Assembly: GCF_032884065.1 (NCBI RefSeq)
Contig: NC_088867.1
Location: 23,318,281 to 23,382,280, forward strand
Length of the DNA stretch: 64,000 bases
Source of the DNA: Artemia franciscana
Taxonomy: Eukaryota; Arthropoda; Branchiopoda; Anostraca; Artemiidae
Reading direction: 5' to 3'
Under the pieces are notes generated by a model. That model searched no databases. It was given only the letters and a program-made list of their open reading frames with translations, and had not been told where the DNA came from. The position numbers were made by a program, and so were the translations under genes. Below, one piece after another: positions 53,331 to 64,000 of this stretch. The stretch's first letter is position 1. Each line of letters begins with the position of its first letter.

Positions 53331-54300
53331 TGACTTGGAGGCTATAGACTACAGATTGCTTGTGCAGGATTTGAACTCTTTTTGACTGAAGAGCATTACC
53401 AAGTGAGAAAAACTATGTTGTGACCAGCATAGGTATAGGGCTGCAAAAAAACTGAAATAATGCTGGAGGTCATGGAGACTTTTTGCTACCCAGTGTTAAG
53501 CTGGCTTAAGTGCTTTTGTAGAGGTGAGAAGATGCATTAGTCCCCCATTCATGCACTGATTTTGGACTACTGCTTTTTTGTGAGGCCATAATAATTTTAA
53601 AAATATGAAAATTGCAGCTTAAAATTTTACAGGGCTTGGATCTTAGTAAGGGGTAGGGCTTGTAACGAATGAGAAATCTGCTAAATTGTGCTTATTTTGG
53701 GAAGGTATTTACAATATAGAATGCTCCTCATTTTATAACTAGAAAATACAATGTATCAGTCATACTTGTTTAATAGTGACTCAGGTGGATTTTACTTACC
53801 AGAAGTGGATAAAGGGGAGGGTCAATGTGATAAGGGCTTCAATGAGTCAAATCTTGGGGGGTGAGGTAATGTCACAAAGGTACCAATAATTGACCAATTT
53901 GACAAATTTATTCTAAAAAGAAGAGTAAAAAAGGAATACATGTGCCAGAAAAATCTTGGGGGTGGGGGTATGTGCCACTGTTACTACTACAAGAACAAAT
54001 AGAAAGGGCATCAATTAGAAATATTTCATTTTTGTGAAAGTTTTCTAATGCTCAGGTTGGTAGAAACGGGGGGATGTGGTATACTAGCCTAGGTAAATTT
54101 GGTAATATGCCTAGGTAACATGATTATAAGATGACCAACCTTATTGATTGTGTTTATTGCTCCTTACTCAGTTACCTAAAGAAAGACCAACACAGAGCCA
54201 CTAAGAAGCTTTATAAGCCCAGAGCTAACTACAAAATCAGACAAGGCTTTTTTTTAGCCAATCAGTGATTGGAACTGTTTAGGTGAGGAGATTATGTCTT
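53331..54300. other. Stretch without recognised features
   Basis: Non-coding by appearance. I see no shared repeat or RNA gene. Confidence 0.4.
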
Positions 54301-54309
54301 CAACATCAG

Positions 54310-54957
54310 CCAAAGTTGTCAAAAGGAGACTTGACAATCAATGGGAAGCCAAACCATTCAAGATATGACTGGAATTGCCTATCATCTGTGCCTCATAAAT
54401 AGTGATTAATATGCATGTATACATTCATAAAGGAGTTACGGTAGGATTCTGATGCTGCTTGTCATATCCAACCAACTTGCATAGTCTATCAGAAATTGAT
54501 AATGCAATGTTGTCTACTCTAAATCTAACTAGCTTTTGATGACCGAATTTTAATAAGGGTTTTGTTGGAGTGTTGTTGATGTGAAGTTTAACTGGCATTT
54601 TCTATCTTTTTCGAGAACGGGGAGGGGTAGGTTTGGTTTAAACTTGGGTCTAACTCTGTAATCCTTCTCCCCCTGGGTACAACCTGTCATGTTATTAAAA
54701 CTACTAAAATAACATACCAAAAACTTGCAAAGGCATATAAGCGAAACGTTGTCAAAGGGAGACTTGACATTGAACAGGAAGCCAAACCTCTCAAGATATG
54801 ACAGGAATTGCCTATCATCTGTGTCTCATAAATAGTAATTAATATGTATGTATACATTCATAAAGGAGTTACAGTAGGATTCTGATGCTGCTTTTCGTAT
54901 CCAACCAACTTGCGTAGTCTATCAGAAATTGATGCTGTAATGTTTTCTACTCTAAAT
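54310..54957. repeat. Direct duplication, ~215-bp unit 440 bp apart
   Basis: The block GTTGTCAAA(A/G)GGAGACTTG, GGAATTGCCTATCATCTGTG, ATACATTCATAAAGGAGTTA and CTACTCTAAATC occurs at about 54315-54527 and again at about 54749-54957, over 90% alike by eye. Confidence 0.88.
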
Positions 54958-55079
54958 CACAAAAGAATGAACTCCTAGATCTTACATATCTGTGGTCACT
55001 GTTACGGCTTAAACTGCATCTATCCTAACACTTGTCTAGTTGGAAGGCATGCCACTGGGCCATAGGCGTAGTCACAACC

Positions 55080-56830
55080 CTCTTTTTTATATTTTGTGTT
55101 AAGTGTTTTAACCGCCATCTTGACAATGGAGCCAAACAGATTGAATATTGGACCTTATTTAACTGCAAAGTGTGAATTCAAACAAGGTAATTAAGGTTAT
55201 TGTAAATCAAAAACTGGCAGGATCAATACAATATATTAGGGCATATAGAAGTGCTGTTATTGATGTTAAAAGTAAATATCGCCATCTAATTATGTTTAGG
55301 ATTAATCTAAAGCTAAAATCTAGGATGGGTAACTGCATTGCAGGAAGTTATGACGTTGGTAGATTCCAGGATAAGATATTAAGAGAAACTCTGCAGAAAT
55401 AGTTTGATATTAAACTGAGAGTCTGAAATCTGACACTATATTGATGCAATAATTTTAGGAAAATAGTCCATGAAGTTTTAGATAGTATCGTAGGAGGGAA
55501 TTTTGAAACGTGGCTAGGGATATTAGTAAAAATGCTTAAAGTCTGGTAGAGAGATGGAGGGACTTGTGCAAGAAGCATTTGAGTGATAAATCACATGAAA
55601 TGAGAGGAATGTAATGAAAGTAGAGAAAGCATTGAAATATGAATTAAGGAAATTTGAAGTGGAGGTTAAGCGTTAAAATTACTGAAGACCCACCAGATAC
55701 AGCCAGATGTCTTACTAGGAAAATATTTTTTTTTACTTAAAACTGAGAGAGAATGAGGGAATGGCTATCTGAATTTTACCTTAAAATTACCTTAAGTCAT
55801 TGTTTAGAGTGAATCTCAAAGATGACAATCCGTGTAATGCTCCAATATGACTTCTGTAGGTTGTTTGACACATTTGCTTGCTATATTTGTGCTGAGGACT
55901 CAACAGTTTCCCAGTTGTACAGGAACTCTTGCTGTACCCATTCTTTGTCAAGATTTTGCTTGAATGAATTTTCTTCGATATATATAATATTGTTAATATA
56001 TAATATCGATATATAATAGCGAAGAATTTCTCTATTAAATCAGGAGTCACCGTATCTTCAAAGAGTTGATTCTACAAGTTTGTAACAATAGGAATAGAAA
56101 GATAGGAATAGGGCCACAATTAGTGACAAGGAAAGGTCTAAAGAGAGACGAGTGCAACATTTTAAGAACATGCTAAACCTTAATAAGGTACCAGGTGGTG
56201 ATAGTGTGGTAAATGAGTTTTTGAACACGGTGGTTGCAAGGTTAGAGCTAAACTATTGAAAACTGAGAAGATGATTCTTGAAAAGGGAAAGTACTTAGTG
56301 GTTTTAGTAAAAATTCAATCAAATCCCTCTATAACAAAGCTGATAGGAGTCAGTGTGGTGATTATTGAGGCAATAGCTTGGTTTCTTTAGAAACAATTAC
56401 TGAGTATGATGATGCTGTTAAGACTTGGAGATCCTGTAGATGAAGTTTTAAGAGAAGAACAGGTGTGGTTTTGGGAAGGGGAGAGAAAACTTCAACAGAT
56501 TTTCACCATTCGATTAATGTTTTAAAAAGTGTTTGAGTTATCAGACCCCTTTTGCCTTCAGTTTTGTTGATTATGAACTAGGATTTGATTCAGCCCATAG
56601 AAGAACTTTAATGAAGCCTATCTGTGTTTGATTTAGCAGATAAATATATTAATTTGATTGGTGCTATGTACAAGAATAGCATTGCCATAATTAAAGTGGG
56701 AAGTGAGGTTATTGATGCACGAATGGTCAGTTTCAATGCATGAAAAACAAAGGAACTGCTGATCATGCATGCACACCACTTTCATCTTCCTGAATGATGC
56801 TATAGCCAAATAAAAATTTGACAAGCTTTG
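55080..56830 (+). mobile_element. RTE-like LINE, linker and RT part, heavily decayed
   Basis: Pieces in order on the plus strand are AYRSAVIDVKSKYRHL and FRINLKLKSRMGN (end of the endonuclease region), then SDKERSKERRVQHFKNMLNL (linker) near 56120. RT blocks follow at about 56340-56740 (QFC.L... corresponding to a D-Y-E-x-A-F-D-S block, then DKYINLIGAMYKNSIAIIK in shifting frames). It belongs to the same family as 19972-20790. Numerous stops are present. Confidence 0.65.
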
Positions 56831-56889
56831 TCTCCTTAATCAGGTCAGAACAATCTATGCAAGGGGGCTGGGGATCACTGTTTGTTGCT

Positions 56890-57190
56890 TAAACCTTCTA
56901 CTGCCCAGTTTTGTCACCCCACTGTACAGATTTTGCATCCGACCCATTGTCAAGTATGGATGTCAACTGCATTTTAGTGTCCTGAAAAAATGGTGCACCT
57001 CCAACTGATCCAGAATAGGGTTGGACTAGTCATTCTCCATGACTATTTCCAGTCTATTAATGAAAGATCTGATGTAGCGTTGATGGTTGTTCTCAACAAG
57101 CCATCTAGAGTTTTCTTGAGTTCTCTAGAGTTCTCTTGTATTGTGCTTTCATTGTCCAATTGACAAGTAGACTTTAAGGCACATAGCCCA
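56890..57190 (+). mobile_element. LINE RT C-terminal fragment
   Basis: A plus-strand reading YRFCIRPIVKYGCQLHFS then HLQLIQNRVGLVILHDYFQS fits the (I/L)RP(I/V)-x-(E/K)YG...IQN(R)-x-x-R-x-I-x-G region of LINE reverse transcriptases. It is short and frameshifted. Confidence 0.5.
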
Positions 57191-58135
57191 GCCCAAATAT
57201 GTAAAGGTTGAAACATCAAGAAGAGAGTTCTTGGACAATAGCTTCATTCAACAAAGCACTTTAATTTCGAATGCCCTCCTTAGCTGTTATCCCTAAAACT
57301 TTTTTTTATTGACTCCTTAAAAAGAAGGTTCAGTAAATCATTTCAAATTCGATGGAGGCATCTCAAACCTCCAGACGTGAAGTTTTTTCATGTCTGGAGA
57401 GCAAACTGGGACAATAGCAGCATGAGACAGATGGAATCTAGGTGGGGAGTGTCTTTTGGAAAAAGTGTTTTGGGCAACAGAGGCACAATATAACTCTTTC
57501 AATCAAGTGTTTCTAACATAGCTTATTTTTAGAAGATGAGACTACGGAACTTTACTCTCTTTAACAATTATTTTCAGGACTCTTTTCAAATGGATTTAAT
57601 TTTAGTGGACTCTTCCTGGGAGAAGCTAGGGTAACAAACTGGGAAAGCACATTCAATGTGAATGCAGACAAAGGAAGTACTGACCCCTAAGTGATGGGAG
57701 GGAAAATGCCAGGTTTATTTAGGAGCTTGATGAAGGAGATAACTGCATTAGCTTTATGGATAACGTTTTTTAACATGGATGCCCCTTTTTAAGTTAAAAG
57801 AAAATATGACAAAAAGTAATTTAAAGAGGGACACAGAAGTTTCAGGAGGAATACAATGAAGAAAATGGGGCTTCCAATTTAAGGAAAAGGTTGACATTAA
57901 CATGGATTTGTAATTGTTTACTTTCAAATCTAAGTCCAAGGCATCATATCCAATATCATTGAGGATGCTGACAGGGCTGCTCATTAAATTTCTACAGCAA
58001 GTTTCAACAACCGCTAGGTCATTGCCAAGTTTTTATCTGTCAGGAAATTCATCAGCCAGGCTCTTAATCACAATTTGAAAATTACAGTGTAGGACCATAG
58101 CTTGGAATGCTCCATTTTGTACAAGAAGAATCTTT
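57190..58135. other. Stretch without recognised features
   Basis: AT-rich, non-coding by appearance. A small inverted repeat, CCAGACGTGAAGTTTTTTCA with TGTCTGG, lies at about 57370. Confidence 0.4.
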
Positions 58136-58139
58136 TAAT

Positions 58140-58790
58140 AATCATGGTAAAATTCTAGTTAATTGACTTCTTGCTATCTCAGTAAGGGTTTAGGTTAGGA
58201 AAATGAATCTTTCAGGAATGAATCTACAGACTAAAGTATGTTCCGGGAAGGTATTTTGAAGCAACTACCTCCACTCCTTCTCCGTCTAAATGACCCTGAC
58301 CTTTGATGACCTTTAAAAATGTGTGTGTTACAAAAGTTAAATCTTGCAAAATAGATCTTCTGCTTAATTGAATTGAAACAAAATTGTTTTCAGCTTCACA
58401 ACTTTGCTCAATTCCATTTTATAAAGTTTTATAGATATGCAAATACATTTCCTAAATTTTGAAAAAAAAAACATTGATATGGCTCAAAATTCTGCTCAAA
58501 TAACACGATTTATATTTTCAGAACTAAAGGCAGAGAAAAAGCAACTAGTAACTGAAAATTCAGGTAAAATTTGTTTTGTCAAAATTTCAATAGGTATAGA
58601 CCTGTCATGTAGGCAAATTTCAGGGCCCTCTAGAGGGAGAAGGAGTGGAGGTATGTACTTTAAAATACCTTCCCGGGATATACTTTAGCCTGTAAACCCA
58701 TCCCCGAAAGTTTCATTTCCCTAGCCTAACCCCTTTCCGAGATAGCCAAAAGTCACTAAACTAGAATTTTACCATAATAATTTTGATATT
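58140..58790. mobile_element. Foldback (long inverted repeat) element
   Basis: The left arm (about 58140-58310) begins ATGGTAAAATTCTAGTTAAT and includes TTTAGGTTAGGAAAATGAAT and AAAGTATGTTCCGGGAAGG. The right arm (about 58600-58785) is its complement, with CCTTCCCGGGATATACTTTA, CATTTCCCTAGCCTAACCC and the end CTAGAATTTTACCAT. The middle is AT-rich and non-coding. The total is about 650 bp. A partial copy lies at 50180-50440. It ends about 150 bp before the UNC-79 N-terminal exon. Confidence 0.85.
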
Positions 58791-58937
58791 TGACTTCTTG
58801 TTATGTTGCACGTAAAAATAGATTTATCTCTGTGACAAACGACAATTTTTAATTTGCACGAGTTCTAAAACTGAGAACATTTCTAGTTAGTTCTCTAATG
58901 CTAAAGTTTATAGTTCATTTAATCGTTTTATTTTTAG

Positions 58938-59057
58938 TTAGTGCAAAAGTACAAAATCTACAGGATTATTATATAAGATTGATTCATCAGACACAACCAC
59001 TTCCATCTGGAAATGATATTGCCAATACATTGAAATCGCTGTCAGCTTCTCTCCTTG
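58938..59057 (+). CDS. unc79: UNC-79 N-terminal exon
   Basis: Acceptor TTATTTTTAG and donor GGTAAGT bound a 120-bp exon, phase 1 at both ends. It encodes AKVQNLQDYYIRLIHQTQPL followed by PSGNDIANTLKSLSASLLG. The order L-Q-(D/E)-Y-(H/Y)-x-R-L-(L/I)-H, P-x-PSG-x-D-(I/V)-ANTLK and a (F/L)SxxLL segment is the highly conserved start of UNC-79. Only the initiating exon with the first dozen or so residues is missing. The exit phase, after the first base of a Gly codon, fits the exon at 6446 exactly (…LLG/VLKDVP…), yet that exon lies 52 kb upstream on the same strand. The exon is intact and under evident constraint. What follows is intron and then copy B of the duplicated segment. Confidence 0.9.
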
Positions 59058-60415
59058 GTAAGTTATTTAAACCAAAATATATGTTTTCTGTTGTTATCTA
59101 AAGTTATGCATTACCTGATTTCCCCAATCAAGAAAAAAATTAGGAATTAACATTAATTAAACATTTGTGTGAATATCATAGGAAGTGTAAGAAGCAGAAT
59201 GAGATCTTAAGCCTTTGAATAGGAGAGGGGGGGGGGTCATACACGCCCATTAACTATGGAAAAGGGTTTTCAAGAGTTTCAATGGTGTATTCTATTTGTA
59301 GGTTTATTGTACAAAGGGAAAAATCTACAGGAAACAAAATAATGGTTTTGTCAGAATAAAATTGTGTCATACTAAAGTTATTTATGTCAAATTCTGTGTA
59401 AACTCTAGGTAATTGACAAGCTCTTATGCAACATTTCTTGGCATATTAATTGATGCAGTCAACTTTTTTCTAAAAAAAAAAAATGGAGCCGTAATATGGC
59501 TGAGCTGTCCTTGGGTTAGTGGTGCCTGGGGAAAAATGAATTACAGCACCCCTCTCCCGATTCAAATACAAGCTGATAAAGCCGAATCAAGGTGAGAAGT
59601 TGGACTGAAGTTGGCAATTCTTCAGGTGCAGCGCCTCCACTCCCAAGCCATGATGCCCAGAGCAACTGCAACCATGGTGTGGACAACTGTGTATATTACT
59701 GATTTCTGATATGCATTTGAGGCTAAAAAAAAATCGTTTCTGGAACCAAACTGCTCCTACTCTCAGATAAACAATATACAAATGATATGTTTTATGCTTT
59801 TGAGAAAAGTAATATTGCATTAGCTTGTACTTATTTTGAATTTCTTTGAAAAAAAGCAAAGTCTTGCTCATGCAGCCCTTTAGTCACCAAAGCCAGCTAA
59901 AGGTTGGTGCAATACTGGATGATGCACGGGCAAATTAATTTTATTTTGTTATCCATTTCAAGTAGGATATCAAGTGTGATACTTCATACAAATATGTTTA
60001 GATGACTGTAATAATTATGATGATACTAGTTGAAATTTATCTCTTATAGTGGGTCATTTTTAATGCAATCTTCATTATGTTGCGGTGCAACAGTACTCTT
60101 TGCACAGCTGTTATCCGTTTTTTTTTATCTTGATCTACGGTCTGTAGCTTGGCATGGGTAAGATATGAAAAACAAATCTTTTTTTGGTATTTTGATTATA
60201 AAGCGAAAAAGAAGAGTTCCTCGGAGGTTTGCAGAATTTCTAGTAATTTTGCAGAAAAAGGGAATTTGTTTTTTCTAACCTAATAACAGCATATACAATG
60301 CCAAAAGCAAACTGTCATAGGTCAAAAAGTTCTTTGGGATTATTTACTGCTGGTTTTGTTTAAAAAATTATCTCTTAAATCTGAGATTCAGAATTCTCTA
60401 TCCCATCTATATTTC
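59058..60415. other. Intron stretch, nothing recognised
   Basis: AT-rich with a G-run near 59227-59235. A frame before a CAAG/GTGAGA donor-like site at about 59591 has no known relative. No further UNC-79 exon is visible after 59057. Confidence 0.4.
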
Positions 60416-60419
60416 TAGG

Positions 60420-60515
60420 AATTAATTCTAGGATTTGGGATGGCGGAGAAGCGTGCTTAGCTGTATTGACCTCAGACGTCTTAGTGCTGCAGTGAGTTGT
60501 TAGTAGTAGCAGTAT
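60420..60515 (+). mobile_element. Short RTE-like LINE tail fragment, plus strand
   Basis: GGATTTGGGATGGCGGAGAA, CTTAGCTGTATTGACCTCAG and GTGCTGCAGTGAGTT encode a decayed version of the LGWRRSVRSCVGLRRLGAAV end of the 19972 LINE family, followed by TAGTAGTAGCAGTA. Confidence 0.7.
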
Positions 60516-60712
60516 TAATTCTGGAAAAGTGAAGAAAGAAATCTCAAATTCCGAAATTAAATCAGTATAATTTTCGGTTTGACCGAATTTTCAGCAATTT
60601 GATGGCGCATACAGCACAAGGCTTAGACCAAATTGTAGACTGAAATAGTTCTAGAGGTGGTCGAACCTAGAAACTAGATCTAGAACTCTAGATTCTAGGT
60701 CGAAACTAGAGC

Positions 60713-61090
60713 TCTGAGCTATCCTTATGTATTCTTTCCTTTATGGGGACGTCAGTAACTAAGTTCTTGTCGTCAGGATATCATAGGCAATGTCCAAGCA
60801 TTGCCCATAGTGCATGGCCATGTGCCTTCAATGTATTATTATTCTTAGATGATTGAACCAGGTGATGGTTTTAGAGGTGTTCGAACCCAATGGTGGGGCA
60901 AAGGGGATCGGAAGTTTGTCATTCAGTGTTCAGCCAGAACAGATTCTTACACCCCAATCAAATAATAAAATCAGTAAAATATTGTTTTTAAGTTAAGCTC
61001 TGAGCTATCCTTATATATTCTTTCCTTTATGGGGACGTGTGTAAGTTCTTGTCGTCAGCATATCATAGGCAATGTCCAAGCATTGCTTGT
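60713..61090. repeat. Direct duplication, ~95-bp unit 285 bp apart
   Basis: The block CTCTGAGCTATCCTTAT(G/A)TA, TTTCCTTTATGGGGACGT and ATCATAGGCAATGTCCAAGC occurs at about 60713-60810 and at about 60999-61090. Confidence 0.85.
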
Positions 61091-61194
61091 TCTTGGAGAT
61101 AAATTATATATTTTTCAATTAGCTTTTTGTGGAATTTGGGCATTTTCTCGACAAGATTTTTTAACTATAAATATTTGACCAATCCAGTATTCGG

Positions 61195-61289
61195 CCACAT
61201 ACCAAAAGAAAGAAGACGAGAATTTTGAAAAGGGCGATAAGTGCCATAAGTTATTTATAACGAATGCTTAAAATTTGAGAATGGGGATA
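61195..61289. repeat. Extra partial repeat before copy B
   Basis: ACATACCAAAAGAAAGAAGA through GGGCGATAAGTGCCATAAG matches 1456-1550 of copy A. It also matches the following 61345-61440, so copy B has this ~95-bp piece twice while copy A has it once. Confidence 0.8.
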
Positions 61290-64000
61290 AAATAATCGAA
61301 AGATGATAAAATACGCCTAATGGGGACGAAGTTGAGGGAGGGCTGTACGCATACCACATACCAAAAGAAAGAAAGGCAAAATTTTGAAAAGGGCGAGAAG
61401 TGCCATAAGGTATTGAGAATTAATGCTTAAAACTTGAGGAGGGTGATAAAAGAATCAAAAGACAAAGACTCCCACCTAATACGCGTCTCCTCAGAAATTT
61501 GGCCCCAAAAAGGCCAACAAACTTGTTTATTTCGACTATCTTGAATTTTTCGACGATCTTTGCCTGGACTTAGGTGACCACACATGCTGATTTGAAGAAG
61601 TGGGGGTGTTTACGTTGCCTGCAAAGGAGCTAAAACCCGTGCCGTCCCTTATCAGTTTTATACTTAAAGCTACATGTACCCAGGCTAAGAGGAGTCAAAT
61701 GTATATATAAAAAATCGTTTTCGGGTAAGGTTGGGCGAAAACACAGCCTGAAAAAGACTATTTTTTTCTCATCAGCTTAAACCGTATATCTTAAGTCCTT
61801 GGGTCAAGAGGAACCCGATGTACAATAAAAAGTTTGAAAATAAAGTAATTGTCACTTCCCAAGAAGGGACAAAAAAAGTACCAAAAGTTTTTTTTTCCGA
61901 GAGACTTGAAACTTAGTCTTAAATTCCTGGGCTAAGGATATTAGTTTACAAAAAATACCCCTAAAAATGTGCCGACATTCTTTTCCCTGATGGACCTGAA
62001 AATTATATCTTAAATTCCCTAGGTAAGAAGGACCCCGATTCACAAGCAAATGGTTCACCAGTGAATTGATTCTATATGTTTGGAAGAGATGTGTTCAAAA
62101 GAAAAAAAAAAAAATGATTTTGTATTAGACTCGGTGGTGGTGTCATTTCACGGGAATTAGGGAGACGAGGCTAAAATGTAATTTTTCAAAATCTATGGGG
62201 AAAAATCTTTATTATTTTTATGTTGAAAATACAAGAGGTCATCTTTCAATTACACCCTGTACTCTACCCTAGTTGACGCCGCTAGTAAGACTTTAAAGAT
62301 GGATTGATTGTTTAAAATACAATGATATTAGTCTCTAGAAATCTTGGTAGTTTTTTAATTTTCAGTTTAACAACGGACCTAAAAGAAACTGTTTAAAATG
62401 TATGTTGTTTTCGATAAAGCGCAAATGGAGCTCTATTAATGTGATTGATTATTCATTTCAATAATTGGACTTAATTATCTCATTCATTGTTGTTTATGTT
62501 TGTTTTGGATATGAATTATTGTATGACATTTCTGCTGGCTTTGGGTTTTAGTTTGGGTTTTATCTCTCTTTAAAATACTTCTTTTTTGTAAAGCATTTAA
62601 AAAGACTAATTTACCTGAAGGAACAATCGAATCATGACCAAATCTTGTCGTAAGTAAGAACTAGTGTCCTAGTTATGTCTTTAATGGGACTATTATCTCG
62701 TCTGGTTTCTTTGGGGGATGGAGGAGGGGAATTTCCTTAAATGCTTATCATTAGACCATCTACCATAATAGTTTTCAGATTTCAAATAAACCTTGTGAAA
62801 AGTAAGAGTAAATGTCTTTGTTGTGCGTTTGAAGATCCATGTGTGATCCAATTTCCATGGGGGAAGGTAAAGGGATGTTGGACCCTAAATTCTGGTAAGG
62901 CAGTCTTTGTGGAAAGTAAGAGGAAGTTGCCCAGTTGAGCCGAATAGAGCTTGATGAGTAGTACCAGGATCTGATACGACTTTTGTAGAGTTTGGAAAGG
63001 CAGGACCCTTATATTCTTGTCGTCAGTACACATGGCAGAGACGGTTACTGGATCGCAACTAAAATTGAATACAATTAAGAGTAGGTGTCGGGATCGAAGA
63101 GCTAAACTAATAGGTATGAGTTTTCATGGTATGTATATGGTCCAACCTCTTTGGAAGGGAGTGTCGAATTGTCGTTTTATCAGCCTAATTACTGGATGAA
63201 CTGGTTAAATTTATTCAACAAAACCTGGTCAACAGCTATAATATTGTTGTTGGATGTCCGTGTACGATCGAATATCTGTGATAAAAGGCTACATTCTTGT
63301 CATTCGGATCTCTAGAATCCCTAAGAATGATGTGTGGAAGTTGGAAAGGATTGGCAGTTTGGATTTTCGGTGTGTTAATTGAGGATTCAGGACATACGTT
63401 AGATCGTCATTTGTGATGCTCCTAAAGTTTAGACCATGACCATTATTTCAGAAAAACTTCACCGGGCCCTTGCACTGGAGATCTAGTCGACGTTGGTATT
63501 TTCTTATTAGAAGAAAAGAAGATTGTAGTACCTTTATCAAAAATTCAAAGCAATATTAAAGGAGTCAATATAGTTAACAAACCCTCTCAGTCAATGGACT
63601 GGAAACATGCTGTTACCGGAAGTTATTATTTCGTTCAGTATAAATATATTTTGTTGTAATTTTAATACTTTAGTTATTCTACTTATGATGATGACTCTGT
63701 CCTCAAAATATCTAGAGCTTTTGTATATATTTGCTTCATTGACAAATAAAAGGACCTATCCCTTTTGGAACTCTAGTTGACGCATATCACTATTTGTTTC
63801 ATCTAGCTGACGTATAGCGCGTAAATGGAACTGCAATTTTGCTTGAGGTGTTTTTTGGGGTACTCGTTAAGATGATGAGTGACATTCGTTTTGTCGTTAC
63901 CCAACTGGCATAGAAATCATTACTCAGTTATGTTTGATAAAAGGCTATTTAAGTTATACATTTTTTAACTAGCATGTATATATAGCTAATTCCAGCGTTT
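61290..64000. repeat. Duplicated ~3 kb segment, copy B
   Basis: This is colinear and in direct orientation with 1389-4535, and still alignable at the window end (64000 corresponds to about 4530). It lacks the ~505-bp block 3062-3566 of copy A; the flanks here join within CCGAATAGAGCTTGATGAG near 62941-62958. The offset between copies drifts from about 59.9 kb to 59.5 kb because of indels. It lies downstream of the UNC-79 N-terminal exon, just as copy A lies upstream of the second UNC-79 exon. Confidence 0.85.

Overview
This is a nuclear window from an animal genome, most likely an arthropod and possibly a crustacean. The composition is AT-rich. Exons are short, with GT-AG borders, and are separated by kilobases of decayed transposons. 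There is no bacterial-style gene packing, and most open frames are chance or transposon debris. I cannot name the species from sequence alone.

Two host genes can be recognised with confidence, both on the plus strand. Five exons encode parts of UNC-79, the large auxiliary subunit of the NALCN sodium-leak channel complex (6446-6607, 18011-18181, 25544-25636, 27656-27888 and 58938-59057). Five exons encode a mitochondrial-type 4-hydroxybutyrate/acetyl-CoA CoA-transferase (29346-43846). An intronless 274-residue seven-transmembrane receptor-like gene lies on the minus strand at 4843-5667.

The main surprise is order. The exon for the extreme N-terminus of UNC-79 (58938-59057) lies downstream of the four exons that should follow it. 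Its 3' splice phase fits the exon at 6446 exactly. The window also begins and ends with two diverged direct copies of the same ~3 kb sequence (1389-4535 and 61290-64000), about 59.5-59.9 kb apart. Together these suggest an old tandem duplication of about 60 kb, cut so that exon order is permuted, or else an assembly join across the repeat.

Layout: 1-1.4 kb, a ~296-bp tandem repeat; 1.4-4.5 kb, duplicated segment copy A; 4.6-5.7 kb, (TA)n and the receptor-like gene; 6.4-27.9 kb, unc-79 exons in introns holding tRNA-derived SINEs, a zinc-finger/endonuclease LINE fragment, an RTE-like LINE end, two Penelope-like fragments and a Polinton/Maverick-type integrase remnant; 29.3-43.9 kb, the CoA-transferase, whose introns hold a foldback-hairpin element and a ~1.65 kb inverted-repeat-bounded element with internal iteron-like hairpins; 44-57 kb, almost entirely LINE, SINE and repeat remnants; 58.1-58.8 kb, a foldback element; 58.9 kb, the UNC-79 N-terminal exon; 61.2-64 kb, duplicated segment copy B.

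The CoA-transferase has a reading-frame break beside a G6 run in its first visible exon, a phase problem at the 39834 donor, and missing exons. It is therefore either a decaying copy or a gene affected by homopolymer sequencing errors. All identifications come from reading motifs and family resemblance by eye; no database search was run.
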